Assembly: GCF_005860795.2 (NCBI RefSeq)
Contig: NZ_CP058350.1
Location: 284,001-348,000, forward strand
Source: Peteryoungia desertarenae
GTDB taxonomy: Bacteria > Pseudomonadota > Alphaproteobacteria > Rhizobiales > Rhizobiaceae
DNA: 64,000 bases
Reading direction: 5' to 3'
Of this stretch, positions 42,937-52,589 are shown piece after piece (position 1 is the first letter of the stretch; every line of letters starts with the position of its first letter). The notes under the pieces were generated by a model, which was given only the letters and a program-made list of their open reading frames with translations, was not told where the DNA came from and searched no databases. Position numbers and translations under genes: made by a program.

Positions 42937-44433
42937 ATGACCGAACAGAAGACAGAAACCGCCCTCTCCTCCGACCCGACGGAAGTCCGCCGCCAGAAGC
43001 TTGACCAGCTGCGCAAGACCGTCGGCGACGTTTATCCGGCGCATTTCCACCGCACGATGACCAATGCGGAATTCGCCGAGAAATACGCTGGTCTAGAGCC
43101 AGATCAGGAGTCGGAAGACATCGTCACGGTCGCCGGTCGCGTCTATTCCTCGCGCAATTCCGGCATGTTCATGGACATCCATGACGCCTCGGGCAAGATC
43201 CAGATCTTCTCCCACAAGGACACGACCCCGGAAGAAGCCCGCGCGCTTCTGCCGATGATCGACCTTGGCGACATCATCGGCGTCAAGGGCCAGGTCCGTC
43301 GCACCAAGCGTGGCGAACTGACCATCAACGCCCATGAAATCACCATGCTGACCAAGACGCTTCTCCCGATGCCGGAGAAGTATCACGGTCTCGCCGACAT
43401 CGAGCTGCGCTACCGCAAGCGCCACCTGGACATCCTGACCAACGAGGATTCCAAGCTCCGCTTCCTGCAGCGCTCGAAGATCATCTCCGGTCTGCGCCGC
43501 TTCATGGAAGGCGAAGGCTTCCTTGAGGTCGAGACGCCGATGCTGCAGACGGTCTATGGCGGCGCCACCGCCGACCCGTTCAAAACCTTCCACAACACGC
43601 TGAAGATGGACATGTATCTGCGCATCGCGCCGGAACTGTTCCTCAAGCGCACCCTGGTTTCGGGCCTTGCCGACAAGGTGTTCGAGGTCAACCGCAACTT
43701 CCGCAACGAAGGTGTGTCGACCCGCCACAATCCCGAATTCACCATGATGGAATGCTACTGGGCCTATGCCGACTACGAGGACGTCATGGGCCTCGTCGAG
43801 CGCCTGTTCGAAAGCCTCGCGGTCGCCATCCACGGCTCGACCGACGTCGTCTATGGCGACAAGACGCTGTCCTTCAAGGGTCCGTTCAAGCGGGTACCGA
43901 TGCCCGAGGCCGTCAAGGAAGCGACCGGCATCGACTTCCTGGCGATGAAGACAGACGAGGAAGCCCGCACCGCCGCCAAGGCCGCCGGCTTCGCCGTCGA
44001 GAAGGACTGGACCTGGGGCGAATGCCTCGCCTTCATCTTCGAAGAGAAGGTCGAGAGCACGCTGATCCAGCCGAGCCACGTCACGCATTTCCCCAAGGAC
44101 ATCTCGCCTTTCGCCAAGGAAGTGCCGGGCGAGCCCCGCCTCGTCGAGCGCTTCGAGACCTATTGCAATGCCTGGGAAGTCGGCAACGCCTTTTCCGAAC
44201 TGAACGACCCGGAAGAGCAGCGCAAGCGCATGGTCGAACAGCTCGAACAGGCCCATTCGCGCGGCGAAAAGGACAAGCAGCTTGACGACGAGTTCCTGGA
44301 TGCCATCGACCAGGGCATGCCGCCCGCCGGCGGCCTCGGCATCGGAGTCGACCGCCTGATCATGCTCTTGACCAACGCCCCGTCGATCCGCGACGTCATC
44401 CTCTTCCCGGCACGGCGCAACAAGGCCGATTGA
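42937..44433 (+). CDS. lysS: lysyl-tRNA synthetase (class II)
   Basis: 498-residue class II synthetase charging tRNA-Lys. N-terminal OB-fold anticodon domain (VTVAGRVYSSRNSGMFMDIHDASGKIQIF), motif 1 region FLEVETPMLQTVYGG, motif 2 FRNEGVSTRHNPEFTMMECY and motif 3 GLGIGVDRLIMLLTNAPSIRDVILFP are complete. It follows gltX after a repeat and is ended by a terminator at 44449. Length normal. Confidence 0.96.
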   Translation: MTEQKTETALSSDPTEVRRQKLDQLRKTVGDVYPAHFHRTMTNAEFAEKYAGLEPDQESEDIVTVAGRVYSSRNSGMFMDIHDASGKIQIFSHKDTTPEEARALLPMIDLGDIIGVKGQVRRTKRGELTINAHEITMLTKTLLPMPEKYHGLADIELRYRKRHLDILTNEDSKLRFLQRSKIISGLRRFMEGEGFLEVETPMLQTVYGGATADPFKTFHNTLKMDMYLRIAPELFLKRTLVSGLADKVFEVNRNFRNEGVSTRHNPEFTMMECYWAYADYEDVMGLVERLFESLAVAIHGSTDVVYGDKTLSFKGPFKRVPMPEAVKEATGIDFLAMKTDEEARTAAKAAGFAVEKDWTWGECLAFIFEEKVESTLIQPSHVTHFPKDISPFAKEVPGEPRLVERFETYCNAWEVGNAFSELNDPEEQRKRMVEQLEQAHSRGEKDKQLDDEFLDAIDQGMPPAGGLGIGVDRLIMLLTNAPSIRDVILFPARRNKAD

Positions 44434-44448
44434 TAACGTCAATCAGAA

Positions 44449-44486
44449 AGACCCGGCTCGGTTATTTCCAGGCCGGGTCTCTTGAT
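44449..44486 (+). terminator. terminator after lysS
   Basis: Nine-bp stem AGACCCGGC / GCCGGGTCT, followed by CTTGATTT. Confidence 0.7.
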
Positions 44487-44541
44487 TTCCACGACGCGAG
44501 AGGCCAAGGGGAGCGGCCTGCCAAAAGTGATTTCGCGTTCA

Positions 44542-45804
44542 TCACCGCGTCTCTGCCTTTGGCGGCAATTCTACACTATCGTCGGGCGGCGGCATCACAC
44601 CCACCGGGGCTTGGCGGAACTGGGCAAGCCAGGCAGCACCGGCAGCATCAGCAGCGGTCGCATCCCCTGCAGCTACCGGAGCAGCATCGGTATTCGTTGT
44701 GTCAGCCTGTGCCTCGACCGCAGGACTTTCCGCAGTTTCGGTTTCATGTTCGACGGGTTTCACCGCTGCGTCTTCATCATCGCTACCAAGAACTCGCTCC
44801 CTCAGCGAGGCAAACCAGCTTTGCTCCTCAGTCTCTGCGGGTTCCGCGGCATTGGAAGCGACATCCGCAACGTCTGGGGTAACCTCGTGTGACGCAGGAG
44901 CGGCAGCCGTTTCTGCAGTCTCATGAGGCTCCTCGGCGGGCGCTTCTGATCCGCGAACGGCTTCTACGCTTGCGTGGTCCGGGGCCGCATGCGCCACATC
45001 AGCCGAAGCATCCGCGCCCGCTTTGTCTTCATCTTCGCCGCCGAGACCGACAATACCCATGAGAGACGCGACCCAGCCTTTACTCTCGTCCCCGTGGGCA
45101 GCATCGGCTACAGGCGTTTCCTCGCCATCGACCTCGCCATCAGCCGGTTGTGCATCCTTCTTCTCTCCATGACTGTCAGAGGCCTCTCCGCTGTGGTCAG
45201 CATCCTTTCCGTGGTCATTAGAAGTGCTATGCGAGTCCTCCTTGTGAGGAAGAAGCCCTTCGGGCACAAGGCAGTCGGTTGAATCGTCAAGTTTCGCGAC
45301 CAAGGCTTCAATATCAGCCTCTATCATTGACATCCGCTCACCGTAGAACTGGCCGTCAGGAGCGGCAGCGCGATCCACATAGCGCACCGTAAAAGGCTGG
45401 TCCGCAGCATTGCCCGGTATTCGTTCAGGGTGAGGAACGTAGACGACATCTGCACCGATGGCGCGACCGCGCATCGCGGCGCGTTCCTTGGGACCATTCA
45501 CATCAAGTACAACAACTTGAACAAGTTGGGCATTTTTCTCGGCCTGCGTGGCCTTGGCAACGCGCAAGGCGGTCTTGACCCGGTCAAGTCCATCCCCAGG
45601 TTCGTCCGTCGTAATGAACTTCCGGATCCATAGTTGGTCCTTTCGTCGCGTTTCCACGGATTGCACCAACGTACACTCAAGCCCGTTCAGCGTCCGGTAG
45701 GATGGACCCAACAGGTTTTCCGCACCAACAAAGACTGCTGCCGTTCCGGTACCGCCACACAGAACAAGCGTGCCACCGACGATCAACGCCAGTTTACGCG
45801 ACAT
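44542..45804 (-). CDS. acidic His/Asp-rich envelope protein, unknown
   Basis: 420-residue protein that I do not recognise. A signal-anchor helix is at residues 5-25 (LALIVGGTLVLCGGTGTAAVFVG), followed by a folded part to about 180 (LNGLECTLVQSVETRR...LVQVVVLDVNGPKERAAMRG) with a cysteine pair. The rest is low-complexity and strongly acidic, with a His/Asp/Glu cluster at about residues 190-215 (HKEDSHSTSNDHGKDADHSG) and long Ala/Glu/Asp stretches. Such clusters bind divalent metals weakly. It faces away from sitA with about 287 bp between; a metal-buffering or chaperone role is inferred. The ATG at 45804 (MSRKLALIV) is the likely start. Confidence 0.6.
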   Translation of the reverse strand: MSRKLALIVGGTLVLCGGTGTAAVFVGAENLLGPSYRTLNGLECTLVQSVETRRKDQLWIRKFITTDEPGDGLDRVKTALRVAKATQAEKNAQLVQVVVLDVNGPKERAAMRGRAIGADVVYVPHPERIPGNAADQPFTVRYVDRAAAPDGQFYGERMSMIEADIEALVAKLDDSTDCLVPEGLLPHKEDSHSTSNDHGKDADHSGEASDSHGEKKDAQPADGEVDGEETPVADAAHGDESKGWVASLMGIVGLGGEDEDKAGADASADVAHAAPDHASVEAVRGSEAPAEEPHETAETAAAPASHEVTPDVADVASNAAEPAETEEQSWFASLRERVLGSDDEDAAVKPVEHETETAESPAVEAQADTTNTDAAPVAAGDATAADAAGAAWLAQFRQAPVGVMPPPDDSVELPPKAETR

Positions 45805-46008
45805 GCGGATCTTCAAACCCTTCACGCGTGACGCTCCGTCATGGACCAACCCTCAACTCTTGAACGCAGAACTGTCTCAACCTTACAGCAAGCTTCTTGC
45901 AGAACCTTTAACCGCCACAAGGTCACATCAACGAACATAAAAGATAAATTATTTCATAAACTTAACAGGAGATAGGTAGGTGCCTCGGTTCATTTTGGAA
46001 CGGCTTCT

Positions 46009-46023
46009 TGCGAATGATTTGCA
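46009..46023. promoter_or_regulatory. Fur/Mur-type box 1 upstream of sitA
   Basis: TGCGAATGATTTGCA, a 7-1-7 palindrome with one arm mismatch, of the Fur-superfamily type. In rhizobia Mur represses sitABCD when manganese is sufficient. Confidence 0.6.
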
Positions 46024-46025
46024 AA

Positions 46026-46048
46026 AGCATTTGACAAAGACAAATGCT
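46026..46048. promoter_or_regulatory. palindrome AGCATTTG-N7-CAAATGCT upstream of sitA
   Basis: Perfect 8-bp arms between the two Fur-type boxes, overlapping a TTGACA -35-like hexamer (46031-46036). Likely part of the manganese-responsive control region. Confidence 0.6.
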
Positions 46049-46062
46049 GCGTTAGTTTTTAT

Positions 46063-46077
46063 TGAGAATTATTCGCA
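46063..46077. promoter_or_regulatory. Fur/Mur-type box 2 upstream of sitA
   Basis: TGAGAATTATTCGCA, a 7-1-7 palindrome with one arm mismatch. Its outer part and that of box 1 also form a 15-bp inverted repeat (CTTCTTGCGAAT / ATTCGCAAGAAG), so the whole leader can fold. Confidence 0.6.
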
Positions 46078-46091
46078 AGAAGAGGAAGACC

Positions 46092-46979
46092 ATGTTGCTC
46101 AGATTGCCTGGTTTCGTATTGGCACTCGCCATGCTTCTGCCGCTCTCGGCGCAGGCCGCAGAAAAGCCAAAGGTTGTCACGACCTTCACCGTCATTGCCG
46201 ATATCGCCCGCAATGTCGCAGGTGACGCGGCAACAGTAGAAAGCATCACCAAGCCCGGAGCAGAGATCCACGGCTACCAGCCGACGCCGCGGGACATCCT
46301 GAAGGCACAGGATGCCGATCTCGTTCTCTGGAACGGAATGAACCTGGAATCGTGGTTTGAGAAGTTCCTGGCCAATCTTGGCGATGTTCCGAGTGCCGTT
46401 GTCAGCGAAGGAATTGAGCCCATCAGCATTTCCGGTGGTGCTTATGACGGCAAGCCGAACCCGCATGCCTGGATGTCGCCCGACAATGCACTGATCTACG
46501 TCGAAAACATCCGTAAGGCTCTCACCCAGATCGACCCGGCCAATGCCGAGACTTACGCCCGCAATGCCGCTGCCTATTCCGAAAGGATCGAAGCGCAGAT
46601 CGGCCCCATGAAGGCCAAGATCGCCGCCCTGCCGGAGAATGAACGGTGGCTGGTCACCAGCGAAGGCGCATTTTCCTACCTTGCCCGTGATCTGGGGCTG
46701 AAGGAGCTCTACCTCTGGCCGATCAACGCCGACAGCCAGGGCACACCCCAGCAGGTGAAGGCACTGATCGATCAGGTGATCGCCAACAAGATTCCGGTTG
46801 TCTTTTCAGAGAGTACAGTTTCCGACAAACCGGCAAAGCAGGTTGCAGCAGAAACCGGCGCCCGTTATGGCGGCGTACTCTATGTCGACTCCCTCAGTGA
46901 AGCCGACGGACCGGTCCCGACCTATCTCGACCTGTTGAACGTAACGGTGTCGACCGTAACCAGAGGACTCGCCGGATGA
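46092..46979 (+). CDS. sitA: manganese/iron ABC transporter, solute-binding protein
   Basis: 295-residue periplasmic binding protein of cluster A-I, which binds Mn(II) (or Fe(II)/Zn(II)). Signal peptide [20 protein letters not shown], then [19 protein letters not shown]. Metal ligands are visible as His in EIHGYQPTP, His in PNPHAWMSP, Glu in FSESTVS and Asp in YVDSLSE, the set typical of manganese-type proteins. The ATG at 46092 has an AGAGGAAG ribosome site. First gene of sitABCD, with three Fur/Mur-type palindromes upstream. Its stop overlaps sitB by 4 bases. It delivers the metal to SitC/SitD. Confidence 0.95.
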   Translation: MLLRLPGFVLALAMLLPLSAQAAEKPKVVTTFTVIADIARNVAGDAATVESITKPGAEIHGYQPTPRDILKAQDADLVLWNGMNLESWFEKFLANLGDVPSAVVSEGIEPISISGGAYDGKPNPHAWMSPDNALIYVENIRKALTQIDPANAETYARNAAAYSERIEAQIGPMKAKIAALPENERWLVTSEGAFSYLARDLGLKELYLWPINADSQGTPQQVKALIDQVIANKIPVVFSESTVSDKPAKQVAAETGARYGGVLYVDSLSEADGPVPTYLDLLNVTVSTVTRGLAG

Positions 46980-47863
46980 TCATGGGTTCACGAAACCGTC
47001 GAAGCGCCGAGGGGCTAGTTGCACGGGAGGTGACAGTCACCTACCGCAATGGGCACACCGCTCTGCGTGACGCGAGTTTCTCAATCCCCACCGGAACAAT
47101 AACAGCACTTGTCGGCGTCAATGGCGCCGGCAAGTCCACGCTTTTCAAGGCCATCATGGGCTTCGTCCCTGCGGCGACGGGCGAGATCCGAATACTGGGT
47201 ATGAGCGTTCGCGAGGCTCTCTCGAAAAACCTGATCGCCTATGTCCCGCAGGCCGAAGAAGTGGATTGGAATTTCCCTGTCCTCGTGGAAGACGTGGTCA
47301 TGATGGGCCGTTATGGCCATATGAATTTCCTGCGGATACCGACGAGCAACGACCGCCATCTGGTCGATGAAGCTTTGGCCCGCGTCGGCATGACCGACTT
47401 CCGCAAACGCCAGATCGGCGAGCTTTCAGGCGGCCAACGCAAGCGGGTCTTCCTGGCCCGTGCACTTGCTCAGGAAGGCCAGGTGATCCTGCTGGATGAG
47501 CCCTTTACCGGCGTCGACGTCAACACAGAAGACCAGATCATTACCCTCATGAAGGAACTGCGAGCAGAAGGAAGGGTTATGCTTGTCTCGACCCACAACC
47601 TCGGCAGCGTTCCCGATTTTTGTGACAGGACGATCTTTGTAAAGGGTACAGTCATCGCCGCTGGCCGAACAGAGGACACCTTCAATGAGGACAATCTGAA
47701 GATGGCATTCGGTGGTGCGCTTCGCCATTTCGTTTTGTCCGGCACGGATCTTCATGAAGATGAAGATGGTCGCGAAGTCACCGTCATCACCGATGACGAA
47801 AGACCCTTCGTTATCTATGGAGCACCGAAACCAGGAACAGGCGATGCTCGCGATCCTCATTGA
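46976..47863 (+). CDS. sitB: manganese/iron ABC transporter, ATP-binding protein
   Basis: 295-residue ABC ATPase that powers metal uptake. Walker [13 protein letters not shown]-loop YVPQAEEV, signature [17 protein letters not shown], Walker [11 protein letters not shown] and switch His in VSTHNLG are all present. The C-terminal 50 residues beyond the core are acidic and contain [19 protein letters not shown], possibly a regulatory tail. Coupled to sitA (ATGA) and overlapping sitC by 20 bases. Confidence 0.95.
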   Translation: MIMGSRNRRSAEGLVAREVTVTYRNGHTALRDASFSIPTGTITALVGVNGAGKSTLFKAIMGFVPAATGEIRILGMSVREALSKNLIAYVPQAEEVDWNFPVLVEDVVMMGRYGHMNFLRIPTSNDRHLVDEALARVGMTDFRKRQIGELSGGQRKRVFLARALAQEGQVILLDEPFTGVDVNTEDQIITLMKELRAEGRVMLVSTHNLGSVPDFCDRTIFVKGTVIAAGRTEDTFNEDNLKMAFGGALRHFVLSGTDLHEDEDGREVTVITDDERPFVIYGAPKPGTGDARDPH

Positions 47864-48749
47864 ACCCTTCACCTATGACTACATGCGCAACGCCATCCTT
47901 GTCAGCGCGCTGGTCGGTGGCGTGTGCGGGTTCCTGTCCGCCTATCTTATGCTCAAGGGCTGGTCGCTGATCGGTGATGCACTCTCCCATGCCATCGTGC
48001 CGGGAGTCGCCGGTGCCTATATGCTGGGGCTGCCATTTGCGTTCGGAGCCTTTCTGTCCGGAGGTCTCGCAGCGATGACGATTCTCTTCCTCAACCAGCG
48101 GACCAAGCTCAAGGAAGACGCGATCATCGGCCTGATCTTTACCTCCTTCTTCGGTCTGGGCCTCTTCATGGTGTCGATTTCACCAGTCTCCATAGACATC
48201 AAGACAATCGTTCTCGGCAACATCCTGGCCATCACGCCTGCAGACACAATTCAGCTCATTCTGATCGGCGGAGTGAGCCTCGCGATCCTTGCGGTCAAGT
48301 GGAAGGACCTTATGGTTACCTTCTTTGACGAAAACCACGCCCGATCTATCGGCCTCAACCCGGCGCGCTTGAAGGTGCTTTTCTTCACCCTGCTTGCCGC
48401 CTCGACAGTCGCCGCCATGCAGACGGTTGGTGCCTTTCTCGTAATCGCCATGGTGGTCACGCCCGGGGCGACAGCCTACCTGCTGACCGACCGCTTCCAG
48501 CGCCTGATCGTTCTCGCTCTCGCCATTGGCGCGGGGACAAGTTTCGTCGGCGCATATGCAAGCTATTTTCTGGATGGTGCAACGGGCGGCATTATTGTGG
48601 TCCTTCAGACGCTGATCTTCGTCTTCGCGTTTTTCTTCGCCCCCAAGCATGGCATGCTTGCTGCGAGACGACGCGCATCAAAGGCCGTAAAGGAACAGGC
48701 TACAAATGATCGCAACGCCGGAGAACAGCTTGAGGAACGGCTGGCATGA
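47844..48749 (+). CDS. sitC: manganese/iron ABC transporter, permease 1
   Basis: 301-residue inner-membrane permease of the cluster A-I type with about eight transmembrane helices, including [26 protein letters not shown], the ABC-3 family signature that contacts the ATPase, and [19 protein letters not shown]. Start at ATG 47844 (MLAILIEPF); an in-frame ATG at 47817 is possible. Overlaps sitB by 20 bases and sitD by 4, so all four genes are translated together. It forms the channel with SitD. Confidence 0.93.
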   Translation: MLAILIEPFTYDYMRNAILVSALVGGVCGFLSAYLMLKGWSLIGDALSHAIVPGVAGAYMLGLPFAFGAFLSGGLAAMTILFLNQRTKLKEDAIIGLIFTSFFGLGLFMVSISPVSIDIKTIVLGNILAITPADTIQLILIGGVSLAILAVKWKDLMVTFFDENHARSIGLNPARLKVLFFTLLAASTVAAMQTVGAFLVIAMVVTPGATAYLLTDRFQRLIVLALAIGAGTSFVGAYASYFLDGATGGIIVVLQTLIFVFAFFFAPKHGMLAARRRASKAVKEQATNDRNAGEQLEERLA

Positions 48750-49600
48750 GTGAGATACTGACGGAGCTGACGCTTCCTTTTCAGCTCTCCTTTATGCAGT
48801 CAGCTTTCGTGATCACGTTGATGATCGCAATCCCGATGGCTCTGCTCTCGGCGTTCCTCGTGCTGAAAGGCTGGTCGCTGATGGGCGACGCAGTCTCCCA
48901 TGCGGTACTGCCGGGCGTTGTCATCGCCTACATCATCGGCATTCCGCTAGCGATCGGAGCATTTGTCGCTGGTCTTGCCTGTGCGCTGATGACCGGTTTC
49001 ATCAAGGAGAACAGCCGGATCAAGGAGGATACCGTACTGGGGATCGTCTTTTCCGGCATGTTCGGGCTGGGGCTCGTTCTCTATGTCCAGGTGGAGGCCG
49101 CCGTTCATCTGGATCATATCCTTTTCGGCGACATGCTCGGCATCCAGACATCGGATCTGGTCGAGACCGGTCTTATTGCCCTGTTTGCCACTGGATTTCT
49201 GGTCTTGCTCCGCAAAGACCTCCTCGCTCACGCCTTCGACCCGCAACATGCCCAGGCCATTGGTCTGCCGGTCAGGCTATTGCATTATGGCCAGCTCGCA
49301 GTTCTGTCCTTGGTAGTTGTCGGGGCGTTGAAAGCTGTCGGCATCATCCTGTCTGTTGCCATGCTGGTTGCACCCGGAGCAATTGCCTTTCTGATTACTC
49401 GACGTTTCCAGAGCATGATGCTGGTATCTGTTGCCGTCGCGGTCTTGTCATCCATGACAGGCATCTATCTCAGCTTCTATATCGACAGCGCGCCTGCCCC
49501 AACCATCGTCCTGGTCATGACAGCAGTCTTCATTATCGTGTTCCTGCGCAACAGCCTTGTCAGCAGGCGGGTGGAAGCCCGTAAGCAAGCCCAGATCTGA
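48746..49600 (+). CDS. sitD: manganese/iron ABC transporter, permease 2
   Basis: 284-residue permease, homologous to SitC, with the same core LKGWSLMGDAVSHAVLPGVVIAYIIG and about eight transmembrane helices. Its C-terminal part (AVLSSMTGIYLSFYIDSAPAPTIVLVMTAVFIIVF) is the last helix pair. Overlaps sitC by 4 bases. Last gene of the operon; 23 bases later the converging DMT gene ends. Confidence 0.94.
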   Translation: MSEILTELTLPFQLSFMQSAFVITLMIAIPMALLSAFLVLKGWSLMGDAVSHAVLPGVVIAYIIGIPLAIGAFVAGLACALMTGFIKENSRIKEDTVLGIVFSGMFGLGLVLYVQVEAAVHLDHILFGDMLGIQTSDLVETGLIALFATGFLVLLRKDLLAHAFDPQHAQAIGLPVRLLHYGQLAVLSLVVVGALKAVGIILSVAMLVAPGAIAFLITRRFQSMMLVSVAVAVLSSMTGIYLSFYIDSAPAPTIVLVMTAVFIIVFLRNSLVSRRVEARKQAQI

Positions 49601-49623
49601 AACAGACCCGCGTGAGCTGCCGG

Positions 49624-50520
49624 TCAAACGCGTCCCTGTTCGTCCAACCGACGCTGGCGTCGCGACACCACAAACTCCCGCCACACCGTGAACAATCCGG
49701 CACCGACAACAATGACGGATCCGACAACCGTATTCCAGCGCAACACTTCGCCGAACACCGTCACTGCAAGGATGGCTCCGAGCACAAGCTGCCAGTAGGA
49801 AATTGGCTGAACCAGCACCGCATCCAGGTTTTCATAAGCCTTGATCAGGGAGAAATGGCCTATAATTCCGGTGCAGCAAAGCGCTCCCATCCACAGCCAG
49901 GCCTCTGTGGTGAAGGGGACCCAGTAAAAGGGACCGAGGATCGTGGCGCAAACAAAGCCGACAAATGCCAAGTAGAAGAAACTGGTGGCGGGGGTGTCGT
50001 CGCGGCTGACAAGCCGCGTGGCGATCCCGTAGATCGCCCCAAGCACCGCACAGATCAATGGCAGGATGACGTAAGGGCTGAACGCATCTCCGGTCGGTGC
50101 CAACATGATCAGAACGCCGCAAAGTCCAAACAGAATGGCGGTCCACCGACGCCAGCCGACTTTCTCACCGAGGACAGGCATGGAGAGCAGCGCCACAAAT
50201 ATCGGGGTGGCTGCGAAAATCGCCTGACTCTGCGCAAGTCCGACATGAATGAAGGCCGTAATGGATACGAGGATCTGAACAAAGAGGATCAGGCCCCGCA
50301 GGACCTGCAGCCAAGGACGCCTGCTGTCGACCGCAGCCCTCACTCCGCCAGCGCTGCGGCTTGCCAGAAACAGCGCGAAGACCACAAAGGCCCAGTAGCG
50401 CACCATCGCGACCTGCACCGGCGAATAGTCATGACCGAGATGCTTCGACAGCCCGTCCTGAATGGCAAAGACGGAGAACGCCAGAAATGTAAAGCTGTAG
50501 CCGAGAGGCGTGGATTTCAT
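49624..50520 (-). CDS. EamA/DMT-family exporter
   Basis: 298-residue transporter of the drug/metabolite family with ten hydrophobic helices in two EamA repeats (opening PLGYSFTFLAFSVFAIQDGLSKH, SITAFIHVGLAQSQAIFAATPIFVALLSM; second half VILPLICAVLGAIYGIATRL). It resembles the RarD/YdcZ-like branch; the C-terminus is basic (SRRQRRLDEQ). Substrate unknown. ATG at 50520 (MKSTPLGYS) rather than the upstream in-frame start at 50562. It converges with sitD and diverges from the SH3 gene. Confidence 0.85.
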   Translation of the reverse strand: MKSTPLGYSFTFLAFSVFAIQDGLSKHLGHDYSPVQVAMVRYWAFVVFALFLASRSAGGVRAAVDSRRPWLQVLRGLILFVQILVSITAFIHVGLAQSQAIFAATPIFVALLSMPVLGEKVGWRRWTAILFGLCGVLIMLAPTGDAFSPYVILPLICAVLGAIYGIATRLVSRDDTPATSFFYLAFVGFVCATILGPFYWVPFTTEAWLWMGALCCTGIIGHFSLIKAYENLDAVLVQPISYWQLVLGAILAVTVFGEVLRWNTVVGSVIVVGAGLFTVWREFVVSRRQRRLDEQGRV

Positions 50521-50752
50521 TGGAGAGTTTTCAACTGGATGGACGATTACGGGCACGGCCACAAATCGATTTGGCGATCCTAACCGCCTGCAGAATTTTT
50601 CCTAGTGCTTTCGTCGCCTGTCTCAGCCAATCCCTGGCCGGGCACCGAGGCTTTTAGATGGGCCTTCTTCAAGGCATTTACCTTGAGCGGCCAAAGTGGT
50701 GGCCACTTCACGACGTCGCCGTTATGATTATTGGCGAAGCAGGATGCCGCGA

Positions 50753-51418
50753 ATGCAACCAAAACACCTGACCACCCTACTTGCTACCGTCGTTTTAATC
50801 TCTGGCATTGGAACACGTTCTGCCGTTGCCCAGGAACCGCTGGTGATTCCAGCCCCCGATGTTCGCAGCCAGCCCTCCGACGACGCCGCGATCTGGCATA
50901 TTCTCGGCTTGCGCCCTGGAGAACGGCTGAACATCCGCTCGGGTCCCGGCTCAAGTTTTCGGGTGATAGGCGCAGTTCAGGAGGGCGACCCTGTGCGCAA
51001 TCTGGGCTGCCGCGAGCGCGACGGGCAATATTGGTGTCGGATCGCGACCTATGACAGACCCCGCATCAGCGGTTGGGTCAACGGACGTTACGTCTCAGAT
51101 GAATTCTATGAGCCGCTACCACCTAGCTCCGAGCAAGATCCGAGTATCTTTGAACAGACCGGCTTCTTCAGTTGCCGTCTTGGTCGCAATCAACGCCTTT
51201 TTCGCTGCCCCTTTGGGCTGGAGCGGCGGGGAACGAGCGCGATCATCGAGATAGGACTGCCTGACGGCTTTGTCCGTGTGTTGAGTTATCGCGCCGGTCG
51301 ATACACAAGCCTGGACGGGGCAACCGTGATATCCACAAAGCGTGACGGGAACGCAATCATCACAGTCGACGGCATTGAAACCTATGTGATTCCCGATCAG
51401 GTCATACTCAACTGGTAG
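50753..51418 (+). CDS. secreted SH3-domain protein
   Basis: 221-residue protein with an N-terminal signal peptide (HLTTLLATVVLISGIGTRSAVAQ) and a bacterial SH3 domain at about 60-115 (GERLNIRSGPGSSFRVIGAVQEGD...RISGWVNGRYV), the fold that binds peptidoglycan or peptides. The C-terminal half has two cysteines (FFSCRLGRNQRLFRCPFG) that could pair, and ends in ITVDGIETYVIPDQVILNW. A periplasmic protein that tethers or senses cell wall is likely. The ATG at 50753 has the better-placed AGGA; 50744 is also possible. It converges with the tal gene. Confidence 0.75.
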   Translation: MQPKHLTTLLATVVLISGIGTRSAVAQEPLVIPAPDVRSQPSDDAAIWHILGLRPGERLNIRSGPGSSFRVIGAVQEGDPVRNLGCRERDGQYWCRIATYDRPRISGWVNGRYVSDEFYEPLPPSSEQDPSIFEQTGFFSCRLGRNQRLFRCPFGLERRGTSAIIEIGLPDGFVRVLSYRAGRYTSLDGATVISTKRDGNAIITVDGIETYVIPDQVILNW

Positions 51419-51444
51419 GCAACCGCGCTATCCGGCGCGGTTGC
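51419..51444. terminator. hairpin between the SH3 and transaldolase genes
   Basis: Perfect 10-bp stem GCAACCGCGC / GCGCGGTTGC with a six-base loop between two converging genes; no long T run, so termination may depend on other factors. Confidence 0.55.
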
Positions 51445-51459
51445 AGCACCCGTAATCGG

Positions 51460-52416
51460 TTATGCAGCCAGCGCCTTGGCGATCTGGCCGCGCAGCGTGC
51501 CGAGATCCTTGGCGAAGCCGCGAATGCCTTCGGCGAGCTTTTCGGTCGCCATGGCGTCCTCGTTCATCGCCCAGCGGAAGGCCTTTTCGTCGAGGGAGAC
51601 CATGGGCTCAGCGGTTGCCTTTTCAGGTGACAATACGCGTGGCAGATCACCTTGTGCGGAATTCAACTCGTCAAGCAATTGTGGGCTGATCGTCAACCGG
51701 TCGCAACCTGCCAACGCTTCGATTTCGCCGGCATTGCGAAAGGAGGCGCCCATGACAATCGTCTCGATGCCATTGGCCTTGTAGTAGTTGTAGATTGAAC
51801 GCACCGAAACGACGCCCGGATCGGTTTCAGCTGTATAGTCCTGACCGGTCGACTTCTTGTACCAGTCGAGGATACGTCCGACGAAGGGCGAGATCAGGAA
51901 AACCTTCGCTTCAGCGCAGGCTATTGCCTGGGCCTTGGAGAAGAGCAGCGTCAGATTGCAGTCAATGCCTTCCTTTTGGAGGATTTCGGCGGCACGAATG
52001 CCTTCCCAGGTGGACGCGAGCTTGATCAGGATGCGATCCTTCTCGATGCCGCGCGCCTTGTAGTCGGCGATGATCTGATGCGCCTTTTCGATCGAGGCCT
52101 TGGTGTCGAAGGAAAGATCGGCATCGACTTCGGTCGAAACGTGGCCCGGAACCAGTGCGGCAAGAGCTGCACCGACGGACACGGCGAGACGATCGGCGAT
52201 CGCGCCGACAATGGCCTCGTCCTTGCCGCCCTTGGACTTGCCCCAGACGATCGCTTCCTTGAAGGCATCGGCAAAGGCATCGGTGCCGAGCGCCTTCAGG
52301 ACGATGGAGGGATTGGTGGTGCAATCGACCGGCTTCAGGCGGGCGACGGCCTCGATGTCACCGGTATCGGCGACCACGGTCGTCATGGAACGAAGCTGTT
52401 CGAGTTTCGAGGTCAT
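51460..52416 (-). CDS. tal: transaldolase
   Basis: 318-residue TalB-type transaldolase moving a dihydroxyacetone unit between sedoheptulose 7-phosphate and glyceraldehyde 3-phosphate in the pentose phosphate pathway. The [13 protein letters not shown] motif and the Schiff-base lysine segment [19 protein letters not shown] are present, as is [20 protein letters not shown]. Length matches the family. Its product pool connects with the xylulose 5-phosphate made by the xyl operon. Ends at the hairpin shared with the SH3 gene. Confidence 0.96.
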   Translation of the reverse strand: MTSKLEQLRSMTTVVADTGDIEAVARLKPVDCTTNPSIVLKALGTDAFADAFKEAIVWGKSKGGKDEAIVGAIADRLAVSVGAALAALVPGHVSTEVDADLSFDTKASIEKAHQIIADYKARGIEKDRILIKLASTWEGIRAAEILQKEGIDCNLTLLFSKAQAIACAEAKVFLISPFVGRILDWYKKSTGQDYTAETDPGVVSVRSIYNYYKANGIETIVMGASFRNAGEIEALAGCDRLTISPQLLDELNSAQGDLPRVLSPEKATAEPMVSLDEKAFRWAMNEDAMATEKLAEGIRGFAKDLGTLRGQIAKALAA

Positions 52417-52529
52417 CGCATTTTCCTTTGGCTCAACATGGCATATACGGGCCGGCGAAACCGCCAGCCTTCTCGGGTTCGACTATCGCCACCGCGTGAT
52501 GGCAAAGTCAAGACATTTGCCCAATCGAT

Positions 52530-52558
52530 TTGACATAAGTTTCATATTTTAGGATACT
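52530..52558 (+). promoter_or_regulatory. promoter of the SorC-family regulator
   Basis: TTGACA, 17-bp spacer, GATACT; about 30 bp upstream of the TTG start at 52590. Confidence 0.55.
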
Positions 52559-52589
52559 GACGGCTGAATACGACCATACGAGATACCCC

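Noticed and set aside
43093..44442. 449-codon minus-strand frame
   Set aside because: Shadow of lysS.
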